From positions 248,001 through 312,000 of the forward strand of contig NZ_JABTEL010000001.1 in assembly GCF_013285155.1 (NCBI RefSeq): a stretch of DNA of 64,000 nucleotides, in the 5' to 3' direction. The translations under genes were made by a program, and so were the position numbers. This document shows, piece after piece, positions 36,064 to 44,253 of this stretch. The first letter of the stretch is position 1, and each line of letters opens with the position of its first letter. The notes under the pieces are model-generated. The model saw nothing but the letters and a program-made list of their open reading frames with translations, did not search any database and was not told the DNA's origin. This stretch comes from Winogradskyella undariae. Lineage in GTDB: Bacteria; Bacteroidota; Bacteroidia; Flavobacteriales; Flavobacteriaceae.

Positions 36064-37596
36064 ATGGAAGATCATAAAATTAATAATATAGAATTAAGCT
36101 TTTTAACGGTTGGTGATTTTGAGGAATTAAAATCAGCAACGTTAGAAGCTTATGGTGGTGTTTTAAATTCCTATTGGAAAAAAGACCACATTGCACGTTT
36201 GACCTCTATTTTTTCAGAAGGTCAGGTGGTTATTAGAATTGATGGTCAGTTGGCAGGTTGTGCATTATCTTTAATTGTAGATTACGATAAGATTGATGAT
36301 AATCACACGTATGCTGACATTATTGAAGGTGATAAATTTAAAAATCACGATCCCGAAGGTGATGTCTTATATGGAATTGATGTTTTTATAAAACCAGAAT
36401 TTAGAGGCTTAAGATTAGGGCGTCGTTTATATGATTACCGTAAAGAATTGTGTGAAAATCTAAATTTAAAAGGAATTGTTTTTGGAGGTAGAATGCCTAA
36501 TTTTCATAAATATAAGGATCAATATTCGCCAAAAGAATACATTCAAAAAGTAAAACGTAAGGAGATTCATGATCCGGTTTTAAACTTTCAGACGTCTAAT
36601 GATTTTCATCCCTTAAGAATTATTAAAGGATATTTAGAAGGCGATACAGCATCTAGTGAATATGCGGTTTTAATGGAATGGGATAATATTTATTATACCA
36701 AACCAAATAAAAAAGCGAGCAGCGTAAAAACAGTAGTGCGTTTAGGATTGATTCAATGGCAAATGCGTCCTTATAATGGTTTAGATGATTTAATGCAGCA
36801 AGTGGAATATTTTGTAGATAGTGTTTCTGCTTACCGTTCGGATTTTGCGGTATTTCCAGAGTTTTTCAATGCGCCGTTAATGGCAAAATACAATCACATG
36901 CACGAGCCGCAAGCCATTAGGGAGCTAGCAGGTTATACGCAGATTATTGTAGAGAAAATGCAGCAATTATCAATTTCTTACAATATAAATATCATTACAG
37001 GGAGTATGCCAGAATTGGTTGGAGATGTGCTTTATAATGTGGGTTATTTGTGTCGTAGAGATGGAAGTTTAGAACGTTATGAAAAAATTCATGTTACGCC
37101 AGATGAAGCTAAAGTTTGGGGAATGCAACGTGGAAGTGAACTAAAAACGTTTGAAACAGACGCAGGTAAAATAGGAATTTTAATTTGTTATGATTCTGAA
37201 TTTCCTGAGTTATCAAGGTTGTTAGCAGATGAAGGTATGGATATTTTATTTGTGCCATTTTTAACGGATACTCAAAACGGTTATTCTCGTGTAAGGCTTT
37301 GTGCACAGGCACGTGCCATAGAAAATGAATGTTATGTGGCCATTGCAGGTAGTGTAGGTAACTTGCCAAATGTGAGTAATATGGACATTCAATATGCGCA
37401 GTCTGCTGTATTTACGCCTTGTGATTTTGCTTTTCCAAGTAATGGTATAAAAGCAGAAACCACGCCAAATACGGAAATGATTTTAGTTGCAGATGTAGAC
37501 TTAGGGTTGTTAAGAGAGCTGAATTCTTTTGGTGCAGTAAAAAATTTAAAAGATCGAAGAAAAGATGTTTACGATGTTATTCGAGTAAGTAAATAA
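36064..37596 (+). CDS. GNAT acetyltransferase - carbon-nitrogen hydrolase fusion
   Basis: A 510-residue bifunctional protein. Residues 1-215 are a GNAT domain with the acetyl-CoA loop FRGLRLGRRLYDYR (about 114-127). Residues 225-505 are a nitrilase-superfamily amidase with its triad: E266 (FPEFFN), K341 (YEKIHV) and C375 (LICYDSEFPE). It starts 2 bp after the preceding gene and so belongs to the polyamine operon. N-carbamoylputrescine amidase belongs to the same superfamily, but with agmatinase present that step is not needed. Acetylation and deacylation of a polyamine derivative is an inference. Confidence 0.9.
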   Translation: MEDHKINNIELSFLTVGDFEELKSATLEAYGGVLNSYWKKDHIARLTSIFSEGQVVIRIDGQLAGCALSLIVDYDKIDDNHTYADIIEGDKFKNHDPEGDVLYGIDVFIKPEFRGLRLGRRLYDYRKELCENLNLKGIVFGGRMPNFHKYKDQYSPKEYIQKVKRKEIHDPVLNFQTSNDFHPLRIIKGYLEGDTASSEYAVLMEWDNIYYTKPNKKASSVKTVVRLGLIQWQMRPYNGLDDLMQQVEYFVDSVSAYRSDFAVFPEFFNAPLMAKYNHMHEPQAIRELAGYTQIIVEKMQQLSISYNINIITGSMPELVGDVLYNVGYLCRRDGSLERYEKIHVTPDEAKVWGMQRGSELKTFETDAGKIGILICYDSEFPELSRLLADEGMDILFVPFLTDTQNGYSRVRLCAQARAIENECYVAIAGSVGNLPNVSNMDIQYAQSAVFTPCDFAFPSNGIKAETTPNTEMILVADVDLGLLRELNSFGAVKNLKDRRKDVYDVIRVSK

Positions 37597-37640
37597 GTAT
37601 TATATTTAAAAAAATTTAGCTTTAGAAATAATATTAAAGA

Positions 37641-37967
37641 ATGAAACCAAAAGACGCACATTTAAAACGAGTTATAGTTGACTTTAAAAAATTAACACCA
37701 GAAATTTTATCACTTTTAGTAGAGAAATATCCCGATGGATATGATGATGAAAATGTAATTTCGTTTAAAAATGCAAAAAATGAAATAGTTGAAGCTGTTG
37801 AAGTCACTACTGAAGATACCAAGTATTTGGTTAAAGTGAGTACGAAACTTGAGCAGACGATGGAAAATTACGACGAAGATGATTATGAGGATTTCGAAGA
37901 TGATGATCCCGATGCAGTTGTTGATCCAGAATTAGAGCCAGGAGCAGAAGACGAAGATTTTTCTTAA
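37641..37967 (+). CDS. Small acidic conserved-type protein, function unknown
   Basis: A 108-residue protein whose first 75 residues are mixed alpha/beta (MKPKDAHLKRVIVDFKKL to LVKVSTKLEQ). The last 33 are strongly acidic (YDEDDYEDFEDDDPDAVVDPELEPG), resembling a disordered tail. There is no signal peptide. It lies 44 bp after the GNAT-hydrolase gene on the same strand and is followed by a terminator hairpin, so it is probably the last gene of the polyamine operon. I do not recognise a characterised family. Confidence 0.75.
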   Translation: MKPKDAHLKRVIVDFKKLTPEILSLLVEKYPDGYDDENVISFKNAKNEIVEAVEVTTEDTKYLVKVSTKLEQTMENYDEDDYEDFEDDDPDAVVDPELEPGAEDEDFS

Positions 37968-38012
37968 TAAAGATTATCACGTAAAAAATATTTTGTAATT
38001 TAATATAGGAAT

Positions 38013-38056
38013 TCAGCTTTAGCTTTTGTCTACAAAAAAGTTGAAGCTGAGTTTTT
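38013..38056 (+). terminator. Terminator of the polyamine operon
   Basis: Complementary stretches at about 38013-38027 and 38035-38050, with wobble pairs, are followed by TTTTT at 38052-38056, 46 bp after the acidic-protein stop. Confidence 0.65.
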
Positions 38057-38091
38057 AATTTAAGAGTGAATCCTTTTTAAATAGTTGAATT

Positions 38092-38505
38092 ATGGAAACT
38101 GCATTTCACATGTCTTTACCATGTTTAAGTATAGAAGATACTAGAAACTTTTATATTGATAACATTGGTGGTTCTTTAGGAAGAACAGGAGAAAACTGGG
38201 TAGATATTAATCTCTTTGGTCATCAAGTCACCTTTATTCAAACCGAAAAATTTAATTTCAATAGTCCTAATTATGTCTTTGGAGGTAAATTATTACCTTC
38301 ATTCCATTTTGGTATTATTGTAGCTGTTGAAAAATGGAAAGTGTTATATGAAAACCTTAGTAATTCAAATTTAAAAATAGTAACTCAGACGACTTTTTTA
38401 GGTGATAAACGAGGTGAGCATTGCTCTTTTTTTATAAAAGATCCTAATGATTATATGTTAGAGTTTAAAAGTTTTAAGGATCCTAATCATATGTTTACAA
38501 CTTAA
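38092..38505 (+). CDS. VOC/glyoxalase-fold protein
   Basis: A 137-residue single-domain protein of the vicinal oxygen chelate superfamily. It shows the two beta-alpha-beta-beta-beta modules (MSLPCLSIEDTRNFYIDNIGGSLGRTGENWVDINLFGHQVTF; then FHFGIIVAVEKWKVLYENL), and the end FFIKDPNDYMLEFKSFKDP carries the usual metal-ligand Glu. Candidate ligands are H60-type (FGHQ), FHFG and LEF. It stands alone with its own gap on both sides. The substrate is unknown; such proteins include glyoxalases, dioxygenases and resistance proteins. Confidence 0.85.
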   Translation: METAFHMSLPCLSIEDTRNFYIDNIGGSLGRTGENWVDINLFGHQVTFIQTEKFNFNSPNYVFGGKLLPSFHFGIIVAVEKWKVLYENLSNSNLKIVTQTTFLGDKRGEHCSFFIKDPNDYMLEFKSFKDPNHMFTT

Positions 38506-38684
38506 GGTTGTTATTTTATAATCTAGCACAACGAAACTTCAGAAAGAAATACTTCAAAAATATCCACAGTAATTATAGCCATAAGGCTGTATTCTAAAAG
38601 CATTTGGGCTTGAAGTGGCAAATTCCCAAAACCACAATCTTATATTAATTCATACTGAATAATTTCAGTACAAAATTTAGTGCA

Positions 38685-39056
38685 ATGAATACAAGAACAA
38701 TAGCAGTATTTGTGCTTATGGTAATGGTTTTAAGCGTGAATGCAATTTCAATTACAAAAGATAAATTTCAAGATAAAACAATCGTAACTGCTCAGGGAGT
38801 TTATGATGGTTATGATATTGATGATGGTTATGCCTTTTTAATTAGAGAGGATGAGAAAGATGAAGACACTGAGGCAACTGTTTATTTTGCTACGGTTGAT
38901 GCATCTGTTTTAAAAATAGCGAATCTAAAGTCTAAGGATTTAATAGGTAAGCGATTTGAGATTACATACGAAGTTACAGAGTATGAAGAAGTAGATGAAA
39001 ATGGTTACACTGAGATCTACGAAAGTTATAAAATAATTAAACTCAAAAAGTTGTAA
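38685..39056 (+). CDS. Small exported protein of unknown function
   Basis: A 123-residue protein with an N-terminal hydrophobic signal (TIAVFVLMVMVLSVNA, about residues 5-20). A beta-rich, acidic mature part follows, with repeated YDGYDIDDGYAF and YEVTEYEEVDENGYTEIYESYKI stretches that look like an OB-type or similar small barrel. No catalytic motif is recognised. It is flanked by a 179-bp gap and a terminator hairpin that overlaps the convergent mannosyltransferase-like gene. Export is inferred from the signal; the function is unknown. Confidence 0.7.
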   Translation: MNTRTIAVFVLMVMVLSVNAISITKDKFQDKTIVTAQGVYDGYDIDDGYAFLIREDEKDEDTEATVYFATVDASVLKIANLKSKDLIGKRFEITYEVTEYEEVDENGYTEIYESYKIIKLKKL

Positions 39057-39088
39057 TTAAATAGAAATTTCTAAAAATTGTAAATAGA

Positions 39089-39118
39089 GGCTGTTAGGAA
39101 ACTGACAGTCTTTTTTTT
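39089..39118 (+). terminator. Terminator overlapping the convergent gene end
   Basis: Arms 39089-39096 and 39103-39110 pair (with G-T wobbles) around a 6-nt loop and are followed by eight T. It terminates the small exported-protein gene and overlaps the last codons of the minus-strand glycosyltransferase. Confidence 0.75.
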
Positions 39119-40458
39119 AAGACCACTTCCCAAATAAATACAGAAAACACAATAAGATATTCTAAACCTATAATCCATAAATTCTCAGTATTAGAGGTGT
39201 TTGAGTAGGCTAAATAACTTAAGATAATAACAAAAGACCAAACGAGAGGGAACTTGTAATTAGTAAATACACAAAATATCACTAGTGTTGCAATATACCA
39301 AGGATGAACTGTTGTGCTTAAAAATAAATAGCAAGTAAATACTAATAGCATTGAAGTGATCAGTTTAGGTAAACTATTGTTTTGTTTAAACAATGAAAAC
39401 CCAAAAATTATGAAGACCGAAATTATTGGTAGAATTTTACCAATAATAGCAATTTCATTATAGCCCGTTATACTATAGCCAATTGCTCTTAAGAGATAAT
39501 AAATACTTGCGTTAAATTCAAAATTTCCAAACCAAAGCCCAACTGTTTTAGAGTAATTATTTACAAATTCCATAGAGAAAAAAGGAAGGAATAGTAGGAG
39601 TATAGTTATACCAATTATCGCGTAAAATGTGATTAGTTTGGGATAACAAATCTGTGATGTTTTTGTTGTTCTAAAGAATTTAAAAAACAGAGGTAATAAC
39701 ATTAATGGAATTAACTTCACTGAAATTGAACAGGCAAAAATTACAGCGGTCCATTTCCATTTATCTGAATATAACAGGTAAAATGCCCAAATGAGGAAGA
39801 AAACCATAACACCTTCAAAGTGAAGATTACCAGTTAATTCTATTATAATAAAAGGATTTAAAATATACCAAAAAATTCTATTTGAAGGTAGTTTTAAACG
39901 TTCTAAGAGTTTCTTTCCAAAATAAAGAGTACCAATATCTGCAGCAATAATTATAAGTCGCATGGATATAATGGAGCCTAAAATACTATGACTAGAAAAT
40001 AAAGCAGCAATTGTGAAACACAGCTGATTAATAGGTGGGTAGTTAGTGTAATGAGAAGAGCTTAATTCTCCCATTCCATTATATAATTCTTGTGCTTGTT
40101 TAATAGGGAATATTCCGTTATTAATAAAAGAATCTGGAGTGTATAAATAAGGGTTAAAACCGTCAAATATCATTCGTCCATCCCAAATAAAGCGATAAAA
40201 ATCTTGTGATAGATTTGGGGTCGAAAAAATAAAAATTAGACGTAATATAACTGCTGTATACGTTAATAGTTTAAGGTTTGTTTTATTGTAATCTACTAAT
40301 TTGTAAAACAGAAAAAAAAGAGCAGCATACAAGGCGACTATTTTGTAATATTCTGTTCTTGTGGTGTAATAAGCAAAAACAAAATAGAAGATTATGCTTG
40401 CAACAACTAATAAAATAGAAGACTTTTTTAGCTTTGAATATAAGGTGTTGTTTAGCAT
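39094..40458 (-). CDS. Polytopic glycosyltransferase, mannosyltransferase-like (GT-C fold)
   Basis: A 454-residue membrane protein with about ten to twelve hydrophobic helices. It has an early luminal/periplasmic motif SQDFYRFIWDGRMIFDGFNPYLYTP (about residues 79-103), where DFYRFIWDGR is the acidic metal/substrate loop of GT-C enzymes that use polyprenyl-phosphate sugars. TNYPPINQLCF and NLHFEGVMVFFLIWAFY are also typical. The donor and acceptor are unknown; a mannosyl or glucosyl phosphate lipid is likely. The two GT2 genes at 41857-44036, one of which could supply such a donor, are on the same strand but separated by the plus-strand gene at 40663. Confidence 0.8.
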   Translation of the reverse strand: MLNNTLYSKLKKSSILLVVASIIFYFVFAYYTTRTEYYKIVALYAALFFLFYKLVDYNKTNLKLLTYTAVILRLIFIFSTPNLSQDFYRFIWDGRMIFDGFNPYLYTPDSFINNGIFPIKQAQELYNGMGELSSSHYTNYPPINQLCFTIAALFSSHSILGSIISMRLIIIAADIGTLYFGKKLLERLKLPSNRIFWYILNPFIIIELTGNLHFEGVMVFFLIWAFYLLYSDKWKWTAVIFACSISVKLIPLMLLPLFFKFFRTTKTSQICYPKLITFYAIIGITILLLFLPFFSMEFVNNYSKTVGLWFGNFEFNASIYYLLRAIGYSITGYNEIAIIGKILPIISVFIIFGFSLFKQNNSLPKLITSMLLVFTCYLFLSTTVHPWYIATLVIFCVFTNYKFPLVWSFVIILSYLAYSNTSNTENLWIIGLEYLIVFSVFIWEVVLKKRLSVS

Positions 40459-40631
40459 AAATCAAATATAAATATTATTTGTGGGGTTTAGTTAATTGCT
40501 AAATTTATAGTTAGGTATTTTAAGACTCATTTTTAATGCTAAGCTTACACTTACTAGATTATTTATATAAATATACTTCTATTAAATAGCTCTTCCTGCT
40601 GAAAATCTAAGTGTAATAAAGTAATCTTTAC

Positions 40632-40639
40632 TACTTTTG
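40632..40639 (+). promoter_or_regulatory. Candidate -7 box before the yellow/MRJP-like gene
   Basis: TACTTTTG fits TAnnTTTG and lies 23 bp upstream of the ATG at 40663. The -33 position holds no clear TTG, so confidence is low. Confidence 0.3.
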
Positions 40640-40662
40640 AGTAACTAAAAATCACATATTTT

Positions 40663-41754
40663 ATGAAGAATATATTTTATTTCGTTGCTTTTTTTATTGT
40701 ACTGAGTTCATGTAAAGACGCTAGTCAGTCAAAAGTAGAACCAGTTGTAAACACAAAAAAGGATACAACAACAACAACATTACAAGTAAATGAAGTTATA
40801 AGTTTTAAAGGGCAACAGGTTACAGGAGTTTCGGTTGCTAATGATGGTCGTATTTTTGTGAATTTCCCAAGATGGAGAGAAGGAGTTAAAAATTCTGTAG
40901 TTGAAGTTAATAAGAATAAAGAAGAGATAAGTTTTCCTAATACAGAATGGAATTCGTGGAAAATTGGAGACGAAGTTGTTGAAGATAAGTTTGTAGGCGT
41001 GCAATCTGTTGTCGCTTTTGAAGATAAACTATATGTTTTAGATACAAGAAGTCAGTTGTTTCAAAATGTATTAGATGCCCCACGTGTCTTTGTATTTAAT
41101 TTAGCTGATAACACTTTAAGCAAAGTTTATAAGCTTTCTGAAGGGAGTTACCATCCGGATTCTTATATAAATGATCTTCGTGTAGATAAGAAAAAGAAGA
41201 AAATCTATTTTACAGATTCTGGTCATGCAGGATTAGTAATTTTAGATATGAATTCTGAAGTATCAAAAAGAGTTTTAGATAATCATAAATCTACTAGTGC
41301 CGAAGCTTCTTACTTAACCTTTGGTGATAAAAAATGGGAAAGAGCAATTAACTCTGATGGTATTGCTTTAGATACAAACAATGATACATTGTATTACCAT
41401 GCACTTACGGGTTATAGTTTATATGCTATTCCTACCAGTGCTTTTGATCTTGAAGATGAAACTCAGATAGAAAACCAAGTTAGGTTTATAGCAAAAACAT
41501 CTGCGCCAGATGGAATGATTTTAGATGCTAACGGTAATTTGTATTATGCGGATTTAGAGCATAATAAAATACAATATAGACAAGCTGATGGAAGTATTTC
41601 TACTTTAGTAGAAGGTGATAAGGTAAAATGGGCAGATACGTTTAGTATCTATAATAACGAACTGTATTTTACAAACTCTAGGATTAACGAAATTTCAGGA
41701 GATATTTCTGAAATGGAATTTACTTTAAACAAAGTTACATTACCTACTAAATAA
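40663..41754 (+). CDS. Yellow/MRJP-family beta-propeller lipoprotein (L-dopachrome-tautomerase-related)
   Basis: A 363-residue lipoprotein (signal with VLSSCKD, Cys17), so anchored in the envelope. The mature part matches the major-royal-jelly/yellow family: GVSVANDGRIFVNFPRW (about 55-71), LYVLDTRSQ (about 125-133), YINDLRVDKKKKKIYFTDSGHAGLVILDM (about 168-196), NSDGIALD and SAPDGMILDANGNLYYADLEHNKIQY. These are propeller blades of a lactonase or tautomerase-like fold. The reaction is unknown in bacteria. It is flanked by convergent glycosyltransferase genes and ends with a bidirectional terminator. Confidence 0.85.
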   Translation: MKNIFYFVAFFIVLSSCKDASQSKVEPVVNTKKDTTTTTLQVNEVISFKGQQVTGVSVANDGRIFVNFPRWREGVKNSVVEVNKNKEEISFPNTEWNSWKIGDEVVEDKFVGVQSVVAFEDKLYVLDTRSQLFQNVLDAPRVFVFNLADNTLSKVYKLSEGSYHPDSYINDLRVDKKKKKIYFTDSGHAGLVILDMNSEVSKRVLDNHKSTSAEASYLTFGDKKWERAINSDGIALDTNNDTLYYHALTGYSLYAIPTSAFDLEDETQIENQVRFIAKTSAPDGMILDANGNLYYADLEHNKIQYRQADGSISTLVEGDKVKWADTFSIYNNELYFTNSRINEISGDISEMEFTLNKVTLPTK

Positions 41755-41789
41755 GTGTTGAGAGTAATATAACTCTAAGTTAGAGCAAA

Positions 41790-41840
41790 AAAATATCCGT
41801 AAAATCTTTATAATATAATTAAAGACTTTACGGATATTTT
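41790..41840. terminator. Bidirectional terminator between convergent genes
   Basis: Arms 41790-41810 and 41820-41840 pair almost perfectly around a 9-nt AT loop. A-rich and T-rich ends on either side allow use by both the yellow-family gene (+) and the GT2 gene ending at 41857 (-). Confidence 0.8.
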
Positions 41841-41856
41841 ATGTTTAGATGTTTTT

Positions 41857-43350
41857 TTAAACCTTAGATGATAATGATTTAAAGAATACATAACCAAAGC
41901 CAATGAAAAGCATTAAGTGAAAAGGAAACAACCCAAAATCACCACCCTGATCTCCAACAATAAAAGCACTATACATTCCAAATGCAAAATAAAGCATCAA
42001 GAACCCTTCAATAATAACATGAGGAGATACCTTTTTCATTAAGTATTTATTGCCTTTCCAAGAATCTTTTAGCGTACTAATATTAAACTTTGGTGTACGA
42101 ACAAATTCACTTCTTTTTCCAATATGACCTTCAATTACTGCAATAGAATTATGAAGCGAAAAGCCCATGGCTATTGAGAAAAAAGTAAAGAACATACCAA
42201 TATAGCTGAAGAATTTTTTAAATCCACTACCGTAAATATTCTTATACATAAACCAGTAGCAAACAAAAAAGATAATGGTACTCATAACAAAGAAACTCAT
42301 TACGTAGAAGTAATTTCTTAGGTGAGCATATTCGTTTTTAATATATAACATTGGAATACTTAAAATAGCAACCGTAAAAATGCTTAAAAACATGGTGCTA
42401 TTTAAAAGGTGAAGTATACCGTGTACTTTGGTTTTAGAAGAAATATTATCAGACTTTAAAACACGAGAACGCATTTTTCTAAAGTTTTCTGCGCCACCTT
42501 TATTCCAACGGAATTGTTGAGAACGTGCAGCACTTATAACTACCGGTAATTCAGCAGGAGTTTCAACATCTTCTAAATATTTGAATTCCCAATTTTTTAA
42601 TTGTGCTCTATAACTTAAGTCTAAATCTTCAGTAAGCGTATCACCTTCCCAGTTTCCAGCATCAATAATGCATGTTTTACGCCAAACACCAGCAGTACCG
42701 TTAAAGTTTATAAAGTGACCTTTACTGTTTCTTCCTACTTGTTCTAACGTAAAGTGAGCGTCTAAAGCAAAAGCTTGTATCTTAGTAAGTAAAGAATAGT
42801 TTCTGTTTATATGTCCCCAACGGGTTTGAACAACACCAATTTTTTCATTCTTAAAATAAGGAATAGTACGTTTTAACCAATTGGGTTGAGGTAAAAAGTC
42901 AGCATCAAAAATAGCAATATACTCACCTTTGGCAATTTTTAAACCTTCTTTAAGTGCACCAGCTTTAAACCCACTTCTATCTGTTCTTGTAATATGTGTA
43001 ATATCTAGGCCTGTTTTAGCTAACCGATCTACATGAGCTTTTGTAGTTGCAACGGTTTCATCTGTAGAGTCATCTAAAACTTGAATCTCTAGTTTGTCCT
43101 TTGGGTATTCCATAAGGGCAATGTTATCCAACAGGCGATCCATCACATACATTTCATTGTATACGGGGAGCTGGATGGTCACAAACGGAATCTCTTCAGA
43201 GTTTGAAAAGTTAAACTTGTCACAAGTTTCTCTCTTCTTTTTTGAAGAAAGATAATTGTAGAGTAAATTTAACTGTGCTAGGGCGTACATAAATATGAGC
43301 ACTATAGCAACAGTGTAAATAACGATGATGGTGTATTGAAGGTAAATCAC
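41857..43350 (-). CDS. Family 2 glycosyltransferase, processive cellulose/mannan-synthase-like
   Basis: A 497-residue inner-membrane GT2. An N-terminal helix is followed by the catalytic domain with VTIQLPVYNE (about 56-65), QVLDDSTDET (about 90-99), FDADFLP (DxD, about 143-149), TEDLDLSYRA (about 239-248) and the QQFRWNKG form of the QxxRW motif (about 285-292). Four to five C-terminal helices follow (about 320-495). This order is that of processive beta-glycan synthases such as CslA-type mannan synthases. Its start overlaps the upstream GT2 stop by 4 bp (ATGA). The polymer made is unknown. Confidence 0.9.
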   Translation of the reverse strand: MIYLQYTIIVIYTVAIVLIFMYALAQLNLLYNYLSSKKKRETCDKFNFSNSEEIPFVTIQLPVYNEMYVMDRLLDNIALMEYPKDKLEIQVLDDSTDETVATTKAHVDRLAKTGLDITHITRTDRSGFKAGALKEGLKIAKGEYIAIFDADFLPQPNWLKRTIPYFKNEKIGVVQTRWGHINRNYSLLTKIQAFALDAHFTLEQVGRNSKGHFINFNGTAGVWRKTCIIDAGNWEGDTLTEDLDLSYRAQLKNWEFKYLEDVETPAELPVVISAARSQQFRWNKGGAENFRKMRSRVLKSDNISSKTKVHGILHLLNSTMFLSIFTVAILSIPMLYIKNEYAHLRNYFYVMSFFVMSTIIFFVCYWFMYKNIYGSGFKKFFSYIGMFFTFFSIAMGFSLHNSIAVIEGHIGKRSEFVRTPKFNISTLKDSWKGNKYLMKKVSPHVIIEGFLMLYFAFGMYSAFIVGDQGGDFGLFPFHLMLFIGFGYVFFKSLSSKV

Positions 43351-44036
43351 TTAAAACTGTATTTAAAAATCCATGTCAAGATTTTTATGCCTGCAAAGAT
43401 AGCACCTTTTATCGTTCCTGAAACTTTTGAGACACCTATTCTGTTTCTGTAATTAACAGCGACCTCTTTATAGCGTAGTTTTTGCTTCAAAACCTTGAGC
43501 TGCATTTCTACTGTCCATCCATAAGTTTTGTCTTCCATTTTTAGTCCTAAAAGCTTATCATATTTAATAGCTCTAAAGGGACCTAGGTCTGTAAAAGTAG
43601 AACGAAAAAATAATTTCATTAAGCTTGTTGCGAGCCAATTACCAAAAATTTGAGGTATGGTCATTGAGCCTTCTTCTCGCAATTCTTTAACACGAGAACC
43701 AATAACAAAGTCGTCGTTTTCTTCTAAAATTGGTTGAATTATTTTGGTTAATTCTTCTGGATAATCGCTGTAGTCTCCGTCTAAAAAAACAATAATATCT
43801 GGCTTATTTTTTTGTTGAGAAATATATTCCATCCCCTTTAAACAAGCATAACCATACCCTTTTCTATTTTCAATTAAAACGGTAGCACCCGCTTTTTTGG
43901 CATTGATTTCAGTGTTATCGGTTGATTTATTGCTTATTACAATAATTTCATCGACAATAGCAGGAATGTCTTTTATAACATGAGGAATTGACTCTTCTTC
44001 GTTATAAGCAGGAATAATAACTTTTATATTGGGCAT
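43347..44036 (-). CDS. Family 2 glycosyltransferase, polyprenyl-phosphate type
   Basis: A 229-residue GT2 with IKVIIPAYNEEESIPHVI (residues 4-21), a ENRKGYGYACLKGMEY segment (about 56-71), the DxD strand IIVFLDGDYSDYPEE (about 80-94) and GPFRAIKYDKL (about 151-161). Such short GT2 proteins resemble dolichyl/polyprenyl-phosphate mannosyl or glucosyl transferases. A C-terminal hydrophobic stretch may attach it to the membrane. It is translationally coupled (4-bp overlap) to the processive GT2 downstream. Sugar identity is unknown. Confidence 0.88.
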   Translation of the reverse strand: MPNIKVIIPAYNEEESIPHVIKDIPAIVDEIIVISNKSTDNTEINAKKAGATVLIENRKGYGYACLKGMEYISQQKNKPDIIVFLDGDYSDYPEELTKIIQPILEENDDFVIGSRVKELREEGSMTIPQIFGNWLATSLMKLFFRSTFTDLGPFRAIKYDKLLGLKMEDKTYGWTVEMQLKVLKQKLRYKEVAVNYRNRIGVSKVSGTIKGAIFAGIKILTWIFKYSFK

Positions 44037-44183
44037 TTAATCTATTTATGAGCGCTAAAATACGGTTTTGAAAATTTTTTTGTCTAAAAATTTACACTAA
44101 GCTAATTGTAAACTATTAAATGTGGAATATACTAAGGTTACAATTTGTGAAATGAAATACAGTAAGTCTTGATGCAATATTTA

Positions 44184-44220
44184 AATTAAAACGTTCAAAA
44201 TTATTTTGAACGTTTTAATT
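44184..44220. terminator. Perfect 17-bp stem-loop terminator
   Basis: Arms 44184-44200 and 44204-44220 are exact reverse complements with a 3-nt loop. A and T tracts on the flanks suit termination of the polyferredoxin gene region or of readthrough towards the GT2 genes. Confidence 0.7.
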
Positions 44221-44253
44221 ATGTATTAATATTGAAATGAGTTTAGAACCAAA

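Noticed and set aside
37641-37967. Acidic protein taken as a toxin-antitoxin component
   Set aside because: No partner gene lies beside it; the acidic tail alone is not evidence.
40760-40790. ACA repeats near the start of the yellow/MRJP-like gene
   Set aside because: A low-complexity threonine linker after a lipobox is common in surface lipoproteins; no sign of phase variation such as a frameshifted frame.
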